A stretch of DNA of 10,604 nt from JBBRHF01 sp038223055 (lineage in GTDB: Bacteria > Actinomycetota > Actinomycetes > JACCUZ01): the NCBI GenBank assembly GCA_038223055.1, contig JBBRHF010000153.1:1-10604 (forward strand), read 5' to 3'. Below, in pieces: positions 1 to 6,054 of this stretch. Made by a program: the position numbers and the translations under genes. The notes below the pieces were generated by a model. The model did not search any database and was not told the DNA's origin. It saw only the letters and a program-made list of their open reading frames with translations. Numbering within the stretch: the first letter of the stretch is position 1; each line of letters opens with the position of its first letter.

Positions 1-381
1 GGCGCGCCGAGCCGCCGTCGCGAAGGTCTGTGCGGTCTCCCGGTCGGTGCGTTCGAAGCTGTGGGTGCCGAGAGAATGGATCAGGTAGTAGGCGACGTCG
101 ACGCCGTCGAGGGCCGCTCCGGCGGACTCCAGGTCGGCCGCGTCGGCCTCGACCATCTCGACCTGCCCGGCCCACGGATGGTCGCGCAACCGGTCGACAT
201 GGCGGGCCATGACCCGAACTCGGTGACCGGCTCCCAACAACTCGGGAACGAGGCGACCGCCGATGTAGCCGGTGGCGCCGGTGACCAGGCACAGCAGCGG
301 CGTGACGTCGCGGCCGGCCGCCGGCTGGCCGGTCGGTGGCTGGCCGGTCGGTGGCTCGCCGGTCGGTGGCTCGCCGGTCAA
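1..381 (-). CDS. NAD(P)-binding SDR / YbjT-like protein, N-terminal part (cut by window edge)
   Basis: Only the first 127 codons are in the window. After a proline-rich leader, residues about 28-45 read LCLVTGATGYIGGRLVPE, a Rossmann fold nucleotide-binding start (GxTGYIG). Later come ARHVDRL and the segment VAYYLIHSLG, which recall E. coli YbjT and related atypical SDR proteins annotated as NAD-dependent epimerase or NAD(P)H-binding. The true substrate is unknown. No ATG or GTG is available in frame. The first possible start is TTG at 381, 4 bp after the qcrB stop, with no clear Shine-Dalgarno, so translation would depend on coupling to qcrB. Codons 1-20 are built from a 15-bp repeat encoding TGEPP/TGQPP. 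A start further in, such as a CTG near the Rossmann strand, cannot be excluded. The gene reads in the same direction as ctaE-qcrCAB and is probably its last or next-to-last member. Family assignment is good; start and function are uncertain. Confidence 0.8.
   Translation of the reverse strand, partial: MTGEPPTGEPPTGQPPTGQPAAGRDVTPLLCLVTGATGYIGGRLVPELLGAGHRVRVMARHVDRLRDHPWAGQVEMVEADAADLESAGAALDGVDVAYYLIHSLGTHSFERTDRETAQTFATAARRA
323..380. repeat. 15-bp tandem repeat, about 4 copies, in the start of the SDR gene
   Basis: On the plus strand the units begin at 323, 338, 353 and 368. The first two read GGCTGGCCGGTCGGT, the third differs by one base (GGCTCGCCGGTCGGT), and the fourth is cut short. 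On the coding (minus) strand each unit specifies Thr-Gly-Glu/Gln-Pro-Pro, so copy-number changes would lengthen or shorten the protein without shifting frame. Confidence 0.9.
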
Positions 382-385
382 TGGT

Positions 386-1987
386 TCAGTGATGTCCGCT
401 GCCTTCGATCTCGCGCATCTCGGCGGGCGTGGCCGGGTCCACGCTGTCCTCGAAGTAGAACGCCGATGCCCGGGCCCGCAACTTCGCGGCGAGAAGGCGC
501 CGGCGGGGGATGCCGTTCTCGTCGCTGCCGGGCGCGACCTCGACGGGGCGCGGGGCCTCGTGCTGGGTCAGCATCCATCGTTCGGCCGCGGACGCCGGCG
601 CGTGCACCTCGACCATCTCACCGTTGGGCAGCCGCTGGATGATGCCCGTCTCCCGCCCGTGCAGCACCGTGTCCCGGTCGCGCCGCTGCAGTCCGAGGCA
701 GATGCGCTTGGTGACGACGTAGGCGATCGGCGGCAGCACGAGCAACAGCACGCGGGTCGCGTTGGTTATCTGGCTGATCGACAGGTGGAAGGTGACGGCC
801 AGCAGGTCGTTGCCGCCGTTGGCCAGCAGCACCAGATAGAAGGTCAGCGCCATCACGCCGAGCGAGGTGCGGGTCGCCGCGTTGCGGGGGCGGTCGAGCA
901 CGTGGTGCTCTCGCCGGTCGCCGGTGATCCAGGCCTCGATGAACGGGTAGGCGCCCATAACGGTGAACAGCAGGCCGGGCAGGACGACGGCCGGGACGAA
1001 GATGTTCCAGGACACCGTGTAGCCGAAGGCGTAGGTCTCCCACGGGGGGAAGGCCCGCAGCGCGCCGTCCAGGAAGCCCATGTACCAGTCGGGCTGGGAG
1101 CCGGCCGACACCTGAGATGGCTCGTAGGGACCGAACAGCCAGACCGGGTTGATCTGGGCGAAGGCCGAGACGAGGACGGTGACGCCGAACACGATGAAGA
1201 AGAAGCCGCCGGCCTTGGCGGTGTAGACGGGGAAGAACGGGAAGCCGACGGCGTTCTTCTCGGTGCGCCCCGGCAGGGGGTACTGCGTGTGCTTCTGGTA
1301 CCACACCATCATCAGGTGGGCCGTGATCAGGCCCAGGATGATGCCGGGAATGAGCAGCACATGAATCGTGTAGAGCCGCGGGACGAGCGCCTCGCCGGGG
1401 AACTCCCCACCGAACAGGAAGAACGACACGTAGGTGCCGACCACGGGGATCGAGAGCACGATCCCCTCGGCGATGCGCAGGCCGGTGCCGGACAGCAGGT
1501 CGTCAGGCAGCGAGTAGCCGGCGAACCCCTCCAGGATGCCCAGCGTGAGCAACGTCGTGCCGATGATCCAGTTGAGCTCGCGGGGCTTGCGGAAGGCACC
1601 GGTGAAGAACACCCGGGACAGGTGAACGACCATCGAGGCCAGGAAGATCAACGCGGCCCAGTGGTGGATCTGACGCATGATCAGCCCGCCGCGCACGTCG
1701 AACGAGATGTTCAGCGTGGAGGCAAACGCCTCGGACATCTTGACGCCGTGCAACGGGACGTAGGAGCCGTCGTAGATGACCTGGACCTGGCTGGGCTTGA
1801 AGAACAGCGACAGGAAGACCCCGGTCAGCAGCAGGATGATGAAGCTGTAGAGGGCGATCTCACCGAGCATGAACGACCAGTGGTCCGGGAAGACCTTGCG
1901 CGCGCTGCGCTTGACGAAGTTCGCCGAGCCGAGACGCTCGTCGATCCAGTTGGCTGTGCCCGCGGCGGCCTTCTCACCAGGGTTCAT
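386..1987 (-). CDS. qcrB: Cytochrome bc1 complex cytochrome b subunit QcrB
   Basis: 533-residue cytochrome b of the actinobacterial bcc complex. It oxidises menaquinol in the cytoplasmic membrane and passes electrons to the Rieske protein and across to the second haem. Visible features are the haem-binding helices with QIHHWAALIF (H108/H109) paired with H122, and TIHVLL (H209) paired with H224. The PDWY motif at 299-302 is the actinobacterial form of the Qo-site PEWY. There are at least eight hydrophobic helices and a long hydrophilic C-terminal tail (about 440-533), usual for this group. The start is the ATG at 1987 (MNPGEK), with GAGGG about 8 nt upstream and only 5 bp after the qcrA stop. 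In-frame codons further upstream lie inside qcrA and are not needed. The Qo site of this subunit is the known target of imidazopyridine inhibitors in mycobacteria. Length and motifs are complete, with no sign of damage. Confidence 0.97.
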   Translation of the reverse strand: MNPGEKAAAGTANWIDERLGSANFVKRSARKVFPDHWSFMLGEIALYSFIILLLTGVFLSLFFKPSQVQVIYDGSYVPLHGVKMSEAFASTLNISFDVRGGLIMRQIHHWAALIFLASMVVHLSRVFFTGAFRKPRELNWIIGTTLLTLGILEGFAGYSLPDDLLSGTGLRIAEGIVLSIPVVGTYVSFFLFGGEFPGEALVPRLYTIHVLLIPGIILGLITAHLMMVWYQKHTQYPLPGRTEKNAVGFPFFPVYTAKAGGFFFIVFGVTVLVSAFAQINPVWLFGPYEPSQVSAGSQPDWYMGFLDGALRAFPPWETYAFGYTVSWNIFVPAVVLPGLLFTVMGAYPFIEAWITGDRREHHVLDRPRNAATRTSLGVMALTFYLVLLANGGNDLLAVTFHLSISQITNATRVLLLVLPPIAYVVTKRICLGLQRRDRDTVLHGRETGIIQRLPNGEMVEVHAPASAAERWMLTQHEAPRPVEVAPGSDENGIPRRRLLAAKLRARASAFYFEDSVDPATPAEMREIEGSGHH

Positions 1988-1992
1988 CTGTG

Positions 1993-3156
1993 TCACCCTC
2001 GCTCCCAGTAGCTGGGTCCGACCGGTTCGGCGAAGTCGTCGGTGGCGATGAGATAGCCCTCGCTGTCCACGCCGATCGGCAGCTGGGGCAGCGGCCGAGC
2101 CGCCGGGCCGAAGATGACCTTGCACTCGTCGGTCACGTCGAACGTCGACTGGTGGCACGGGCAGAGCAGGTGACGGGTCTGCTGCTCATAGAGGCCGACC
2201 GGACAGCCCACGTGCGTGCACACCTTGGAGTAGGCGACGATGCCCTCGTAGGCCCAGCCCTCGCGGTCCTTGCTGGGGTGGAGGTCCCGGGGCTCTAGGC
2301 GCATCACCAGCACCGTGGCCTTGGCCTTCTCGTTGAGTGCCTCGGGGAGTTCGTCGATGCCCTCCGGCATCACGTGGATGACGCCGCCCACCGGCACGTC
2401 GGAGGCCTTGATCGGCTGGTTGGTGGGGTCGGTGACCAGCCGCTTGCCCGCCCGCCACGCGGTCTTCGTGAGCTTGGCACCGGGCAGCGTACCGAGGTCG
2501 CGCAACGGGATGATCGCCATCAGACCCAGGGGGGCCATCGCGCCCAGCAGGCTGGTGCGGATCAGCTTGCGGCGCCCGATCGCCGCACCGGCGGCGCCTT
2601 CCTTCATCGAGGCCAGGGCAGCGGAGCGGTTGTCGTCAGTGGATCGCATCGGCTTGCGCTCGGCGATGATCTCGTCGTCGGGCATGAGCGTCTTGGCCCA
2701 GTGGATCGCCCCGGCACCGATGAAGAACAGCGCCAGGCCCATCCCCACGCCGAGCAGCTTGGTCGACAGAGACACCCGGTCGAGCATCTGCTGGCCCTCG
2801 GTGCCCTCCAACTTGACCGCGAAGTAGCCGACGATGAACAGCACTGTGGCAAGGGTGGACAGGCCGAACAGGGTGGCGACCTCACGCTCGCGACGCTTGG
2901 CGGCCTTGGGGTCGATGTCGGAGCGGCGATGGACGTGGGGGGTCAGCCCCGGGTTGGCGTAGCGGCGCTCGACCTCGCCGCCGGGCGGTGCCCGGTGCGC
3001 GCCGGCACTCTCGACGCCGGCACTCTCGACGCCCGCACTCTCGACGCCGGTGCTCTCGATGCCGCCACTTTCGCCGCCGCCACTTTCGCCGCCGCCACTT
3101 TCGCCGTACCCGCCGCCCTGTGAGCCAGGGGCTCCGGTGTGGTGCTGATCGCTCAT
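1993..3156 (-). CDS. qcrA: Cytochrome bc1 complex Rieske iron-sulfur subunit QcrA
   Basis: 387-residue Rieske protein. It accepts an electron from menaquinol at the Qo site of QcrB and hands it to QcrC. The C-terminal domain has box 1 CTHVGC (313-318) and box 2 CPCH (332-335). C313, H315, C332 and H335 would bind the [2Fe-2S] cluster, and C318-C334 the stabilising disulfide. Three hydrophobic helices (about 95-114, 132-152, 199-217) match the three-helix anchor of actinobacterial QcrA, unlike the single helix of proteobacterial Rieske proteins. The twin-arginine-like GRRKLIRTSLLG (194-205) before helix 3 fits the known Tat-dependent insertion of the actinobacterial protein. The start is the ATG at 3156 (MSDQHH), with GAAGG 4 nt upstream; it overlaps the qcrC stop in ATGA, implying coupling. 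Unusual is the Gly/Ser/Glu-rich tail at residues 19-52 made of seven pentapeptide repeats. Confidence 0.97.
   Translation of the reverse strand: MSDQHHTGAPGSQGGGYGESGGGESGGGESGGIESTGVESAGVESAGVESAGAHRAPPGGEVERRYANPGLTPHVHRRSDIDPKAAKRREREVATLFGLSTLATVLFIVGYFAVKLEGTEGQQMLDRVSLSTKLLGVGMGLALFFIGAGAIHWAKTLMPDDEIIAERKPMRSTDDNRSAALASMKEGAAGAAIGRRKLIRTSLLGAMAPLGLMAIIPLRDLGTLPGAKLTKTAWRAGKRLVTDPTNQPIKASDVPVGGVIHVMPEGIDELPEALNEKAKATVLVMRLEPRDLHPSKDREGWAYEGIVAYSKVCTHVGCPVGLYEQQTRHLLCPCHQSTFDVTDECKVIFGPAARPLPQLPIGVDSEGYLIATDDFAEPVGPSYWERG
3001..3105. repeat. 15-bp tandem repeats (7 units) in the 5' part of qcrA
   Basis: Two related blocks lie in tandem. Units of the type GCCGGCACTCTCGAC occupy about 3001-3060, and three nearly identical GCCGCCACTTTCGCC units occupy 3061-3105. 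On the coding strand they give ESAGV/ESTGV and ESGGG/ESGGI pentapeptides (residues 19-52), with Glu-Ser fixed at the head of each. The period is a multiple of three, so expansion or loss keeps the frame. Confidence 0.9.
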
Positions 3157-3968
3157 CGTGCCTTCGCTCCCAACCAGACGGCGCAACCGATCAGCGCACC
3201 CATCCCGACCAGCCAGCCGACGAGCCCCTCGGAGACAGGTCCTATCTTGCCCAGGCTCGCCCCGCCCGGCGAGGTCTCGGCCTCACTGGTCTTGAGGAAA
3301 GCGATGATCTTGCGCTTGTTCGCCGGCGGCATGGTCTGGTCGTTGAAGACCGGCATCGACTGGGGTCCGGTGAGCATCGCCTCGTAGATGTGCTCGGGGG
3401 TGACCCCCACCAGCGAGGGGGCGTACTTGCCCTGCGTGAGCGCGCCGCCCTTGCCCGCGTAGTTGTGGCACATCGCGCAGTTGGTGCGGTAGATCGCCCC
3501 ACCCTCGGCGGCGTCCTCGGGGGAGTAGTTGGTGTCCTTGCTCGACGGCACCGCCGGGCCTGGTGCCAGCGACGCGACGTAGGCCGCCAGGTCCGCGATT
3601 TGCTTTTCGGTGAACTGCACCCGCTTGCGGGGCACCTGGCCCGTCTCGGAGCGCGCTGCCGGCATCCGCCCGGTGCCCACCTGGAAGTCCACCGCTGCGG
3701 CGCCGACCCCGACCAGGGTCGGGCCGTCACTGGTCCCCTCGGCGTTGAGGCCATGACAACTCGAGCAGTTCTTCAAGAACAGCGCTCGGCCCTCATCGAT
3801 CGCGGCGGCGGGCAGGCCGCCAGCGGCGTCCGCCCGAGGGGCAGGCACCAGCGCGGTGTAGAGGCCGCCGGTCGCCCCGAGCGCGGCGAGGAGCACCACG
3901 AACGGCGCCAGGCGATGGCGTCTCCTGCGCGACAGCGCTCTGACGGGGTTGCGCCTCGGCCGTTTCAC
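3153..3968 (-). CDS. qcrC: Di-haem cytochrome c subunit QcrC of the bcc complex
   Basis: 271-residue membrane-anchored di-haem cytochrome c. It carries electrons from the Rieske protein straight to cytochrome aa3, replacing the soluble cytochrome c that actinobacteria lack. A basic N-terminus and a hydrophobic segment (about 21-41) form the signal/anchor. Two CxxCH haem c sites are visible, CSSCH (68-72) and CAMCH (164-168), each followed by a probable axial Met (GRMP, M102; QSMP, M205). A C-terminal helix (about 249-267) anchors the protein. The GTG at 3968 is preferred because GGAGAG lies 4 nt upstream. The GTG at 3989, overlapping the ctaE stop, would add seven residues and lacks such a site. 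The 3' end overlaps the qcrA start by 4 bp. Confidence 0.96.
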   Translation of the reverse strand: MKRPRRNPVRALSRRRRHRLAPFVVLLAALGATGGLYTALVPAPRADAAGGLPAAAIDEGRALFLKNCSSCHGLNAEGTSDGPTLVGVGAAAVDFQVGTGRMPAARSETGQVPRKRVQFTEKQIADLAAYVASLAPGPAVPSSKDTNYSPEDAAEGGAIYRTNCAMCHNYAGKGGALTQGKYAPSLVGVTPEHIYEAMLTGPQSMPVFNDQTMPPANKRKIIAFLKTSEAETSPGGASLGKIGPVSEGLVGWLVGMGALIGCAVWLGAKAR

Positions 3969-3972
3969 AACT

Positions 3973-3978
3973 CTCTCC
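3973..3978 (-). promoter_or_regulatory. Ribosome binding site deciding the qcrC start
   Basis: GGAGAG on the minus strand, 4 nt before the GTG at 3968, in the 17-bp gap after the ctaE stop. It favours this start over the GTG at 3989 that overlaps the ctaE stop codon. Confidence 0.6.
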
Positions 3979-3985
3979 GGTCCTG

Positions 3986-4612
3986 TCACTTGATGAGGTA
4001 GATGGTGGTGAACAACCCGATCCAGACCACGTCGACGAAATGCCAGTAGTAGGAGACCACGATCGCACTGGTCGCGTGGCCGTGGGTGAACCGCTTCGAG
4101 GTGAAGGTGCGCCCGAGAACGAGCAGGAACGCGATCAGGCCGCCCGTCACATGCAGGCCGTGGAAGCCGGTGGTGAGGTAGAAGACCGAGCCGTAGCGGT
4201 TCGACGACAGGCTCAGGCCGTCGTCGTGCAGCAGGCTGGAGTATTCGAAGACCTGTCCACCGATGAAGAACGCGCCCATGAGAAACGTGAGCACGAACCA
4301 CGCTCGGAGCCGGACGACGTCCCCCTTCTCGGCCGCGAAGACACCCATCTGGCAGGTGACCGAAGACAACACGAGCACGGTGGTGTTGAGGGTCGAGAAC
4401 GGGATGTTGAGCAGCCCCGGTTCGGTCGCCCACAGCTCGGGGTTGACCGAGCGCACCGTGAAGTACATCGCGAACAGTGCCGCGAAGAACATCAGCTCGG
4501 AGGAGAGCCACACGATGGTGCCGACGGCGGTCATGTCCGGGCGAGTGGCCGGGACGTGGCTGCGCGGGCGGTCGGGGCTCTGGGCGGCGTTCGCCGCTGC
4601 TGCTGTCGCCAC
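3986..4612 (-). CDS. ctaE: Cytochrome c oxidase subunit III (aa3-type)
   Basis: 208-residue subunit III of the aa3 terminal oxidase, a polytopic membrane protein. TVGTIVW-like and SSELMFFAALF segments (E39 is the conserved subunit III glutamate) are followed by further helices and the C-terminal YWHFVDVVWIGLF signature. It is the short five-helix form usual in actinobacteria. The start is taken as the GTG at 4612, giving an Ala-rich leader before RPDMTAVGT. The GTG at 4636 (eight codons longer) and the internal ATG of MTAVGT are alternatives. No Shine-Dalgarno is evident, but a TAATAAT stretch ends 6 nt upstream, so a leaderless mRNA is likely. It is the first gene of ctaE-qcrCAB; ctaC, ctaD and ctaF are not in this window. 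Confidence 0.95.
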   Translation of the reverse strand: MATAAAANAAQSPDRPRSHVPATRPDMTAVGTIVWLSSELMFFAALFAMYFTVRSVNPELWATEPGLLNIPFSTLNTTVLVLSSVTCQMGVFAAEKGDVVRLRAWFVLTFLMGAFFIGGQVFEYSSLLHDDGLSLSSNRYGSVFYLTTGFHGLHVTGGLIAFLLVLGRTFTSKRFTHGHATSAIVVSYYWHFVDVVWIGLFTTIYLIK

Positions 4613-4618
4613 GGGGGC

Positions 4619-4625
4619 ATTATTA
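4619..4625 (-). promoter_or_regulatory. Putative -10 element for the ctaE-qcrCAB operon
   Basis: TAATAAT on the minus strand is the only A/T run in an otherwise G/C-rich 84-bp divergent intergenic region and ends 6 nt before the ctaE GTG. It fits the TANNNT pattern of actinobacterial SigA promoters only loosely, and no good -35 is seen. If real, transcription would begin at or next to the start codon. Confidence 0.35.
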
Positions 4626-4684
4626 CGGTCCCCCACCCACAAGGCATCCCCCGCCCCCCAGGTGTCGCCTGGTGGATCTCGACG

Positions 4685-4690
4685 TAGCCT
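4685..4690 (+). promoter_or_regulatory. Putative -10 element for the CtaG-like/receiver/trpD operon
   Basis: TAGCCT matches the actinobacterial TANNNT -10 and ends 6 nt before the GTG at 4697. No Shine-Dalgarno precedes that GTG, consistent with a leaderless transcript. No convincing -35 is visible. Upstream, the short inverted repeat CCAGG-TGTCG-CCTGG (4658-4672) could be an operator or chance. Confidence 0.4.
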
Positions 4691-4696
4691 CTGCTG

Positions 4697-5626
4697 GTGA
4701 TCGGCGCGCACCTGCTGGCCCATGCCGGGGAGGGGCGCGTCCTGCCCCCCCTGACGCCTCTGGGTCTGCTGAGCGACTGGACGCTGGAGTGGGTTCCAGC
4801 GCTGGGTGCGGTGCTGGTCGGGGCGCTTTACGTGTACGCCGTGCGAAGGCTGCGGGCTCGTGGGGACGCCTGGCCGGTGACGCGGACCCTGATGTTCCTC
4901 GGGCTGGGTCTCGGAACGTTTGTCGTGGCGACTCAGTCGGCCCTGGCGACGTACGACACGACCCTGCTGTGGGTGCACATGGTTCAGCACATGGTCCTCG
5001 GGATGATCACGCCGGTGTTCCTCGCGCTCGGCGCCCCGGTCACCCTCGCGCTGCGCACCCTGCCGCGCCGCAGCCGTGGCTGGCTGCTCGCTGGGCTGCA
5101 CAGCCAGCTGGCCCGGGTGCTCACCTTCCCGGTGCTGACGGGGGCGTTGTTCGTCGCCACGCCGGTCGCGCTGTACTTCACCGGGTGGTACTCCGCGACG
5201 CTGCGCAACCCCTGGCTGCACGAGCTCAACCACGTGCATTTCGTGGTCGTGGGGTGTCTCTGGTTCTGGCCGCTGCTCAGTCCGGACCCGGTGCCCGGGC
5301 GGCTGACCTACCCGCTGCGACTGCTGGCGGTGTTCGTGACGATGCCGTTCCACGCCTTCATGGGGGTGGCGATCATGGGCTCGTCGACGTTGCTGGGGGG
5401 CGACTGGTACGCCGATCTCGGCCGCTCCTGGGGGCCGAGCCTGGCCCGGGACCAGCAGATCGCCGGGGGCGTCCTGTGGGGCAGCGGGGACCTGGTCGGG
5501 TTGATCGTCCTGGGCGCTCTTTTCGTGCGGTGGTTCTCGGCCTCGCAGCGGGAGGCGGTGCGGGAGGACCGGCGGCTGGACCGGCTCGAGGCCGCTGGCG
5601 AGAGGGCGGCGCAGTCCGGCCGGTAG
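4697..5626 (+). CDS. Cytochrome c oxidase assembly protein, caa3_CtaG family
   Basis: 309-residue integral membrane protein. The layout of about seven hydrophobic helices and the histidine motifs HMVQHM (H94, H98), LNHVHF (H179, H181) and MPFHAF (H219) are those of the caa3_CtaG family, whose Bacillus member is needed for active caa3 oxidase. A role in copper supply to the oxidase is suspected for the family but not proven by this sequence. The C-terminal 40 residues are hydrophilic and Arg/Glu-rich. It starts at GTG 4697, giving MIGAHLLAHAG; no other in-frame start fits better. It is divergent from ctaE across 84 bp, which supports a shared role in building the terminal oxidase, and is followed after 10 bp by the receiver-like gene. 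It lacks the N-terminal CopD domain fused to CtaG in some actinobacteria. This is not the Cox11-type protein that is also called CtaG. Confidence 0.9.
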   Translation: MIGAHLLAHAGEGRVLPPLTPLGLLSDWTLEWVPALGAVLVGALYVYAVRRLRARGDAWPVTRTLMFLGLGLGTFVVATQSALATYDTTLLWVHMVQHMVLGMITPVFLALGAPVTLALRTLPRRSRGWLLAGLHSQLARVLTFPVLTGALFVATPVALYFTGWYSATLRNPWLHELNHVHFVVVGCLWFWPLLSPDPVPGRLTYPLRLLAVFVTMPFHAFMGVAIMGSSTLLGGDWYADLGRSWGPSLARDQQIAGGVLWGSGDLVGLIVLGALFVRWFSASQREAVREDRRLDRLEAAGERAAQSGR

Positions 5627-5636
5627 CATCGCCGAG

Positions 5637-6050
5637 GTGACGACCGAGCCCACTATGAAGGTCCTGCTCTACAGCGACGACGTGGACACGCGCGAGCAGG
5701 TCAAGTTGGCGATCGGTAGGCGCCCGGGGCCGGGCCTGCCGCTAGTCGACTGGCTCGAGTGTGCCACCGAGCCTGCCGTCATCGCCGCGCTCGACTCGGG
5801 CGAGATCGAGGTGGCCGTGCTGGACGGCGAGGCGACCCCGGCCGGCGGCATGGGCATCGCCCGCCAGGCCAAGGACGAGATCTTCAACTGCCCGCCGATC
5901 CTCGTGCTCACCGGGCGGGTGCAGGACAACTGGCTCGCTGCCTGGTCGCGCGCCGACGCCGCCGTGGCGCACCCCCTCGACCCCTTCGTGCTCGCCGAGG
6001 CGGTGGCCGACCTGATGCGCCAGCGGCTGGCCAAGACGCCCACCCGGTAG
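5637..6050 (+). CDS. Stand-alone receiver-like (pseudo-response-regulator) protein
   Basis: 137 residues with the layout of a CheY-type receiver domain and nothing else. LLYSDD (D14, D15) is the acidic pair, VAVLDGE places D63 at the phospho-acceptor position, and LVLTGR gives T92. At the position of the conserved Lys-Pro the sequence has HP (H112-P113), so a key residue for the phosphorylation switch is missing. There is no DNA-binding or output domain. The GTG at 5637 is 10 bp after the CtaG-like stop; an ATG at 5655 (MKVLLYSDD) is an equally reasonable start, giving 131 residues. It ends 4 bp before trpD, so the three genes probably form one operon. Similar small proteins occur beside trpD/qcr genes in other actinomycetes as far as I recall, but I know of no assigned function. 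It may work by protein-protein contact or as an atypical phospho-receiver. Confidence 0.78.
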   Translation: MTTEPTMKVLLYSDDVDTREQVKLAIGRRPGPGLPLVDWLECATEPAVIAALDSGEIEVAVLDGEATPAGGMGIARQAKDEIFNCPPILVLTGRVQDNWLAAWSRADAAVAHPLDPFVLAEAVADLMRQRLAKTPTR

Positions 6051-6054
6051 GCGG

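Noticed and set aside
272..2011. Long plus-strand open frame opposite qcrB
   Set aside because: It is antisense to a complete QcrB. Its translation is rich in Gln, Asp, Gly, Val and Arg with no fold-like hydrophobic pattern, a usual mirror of high-GC coding DNA.
3001..3105. CRISPR-like array
   Set aside because: The units are contiguous 15-bp repeats without spacers and lie in frame inside qcrA.
3966..4511. Upstream extension of qcrC into ctaE
   Set aside because: The extra residues are a frame shadow of ctaE. The GTG at 3968 has a well-placed GGAGAG and gives the normal QcrC length.
4477..5640. Plus-strand open frame overlapping the CtaG-like gene
   Set aside because: It is a frame shadow of a membrane protein with clear CtaG histidine motifs; its translation is Arg/Gly/Ala-rich.
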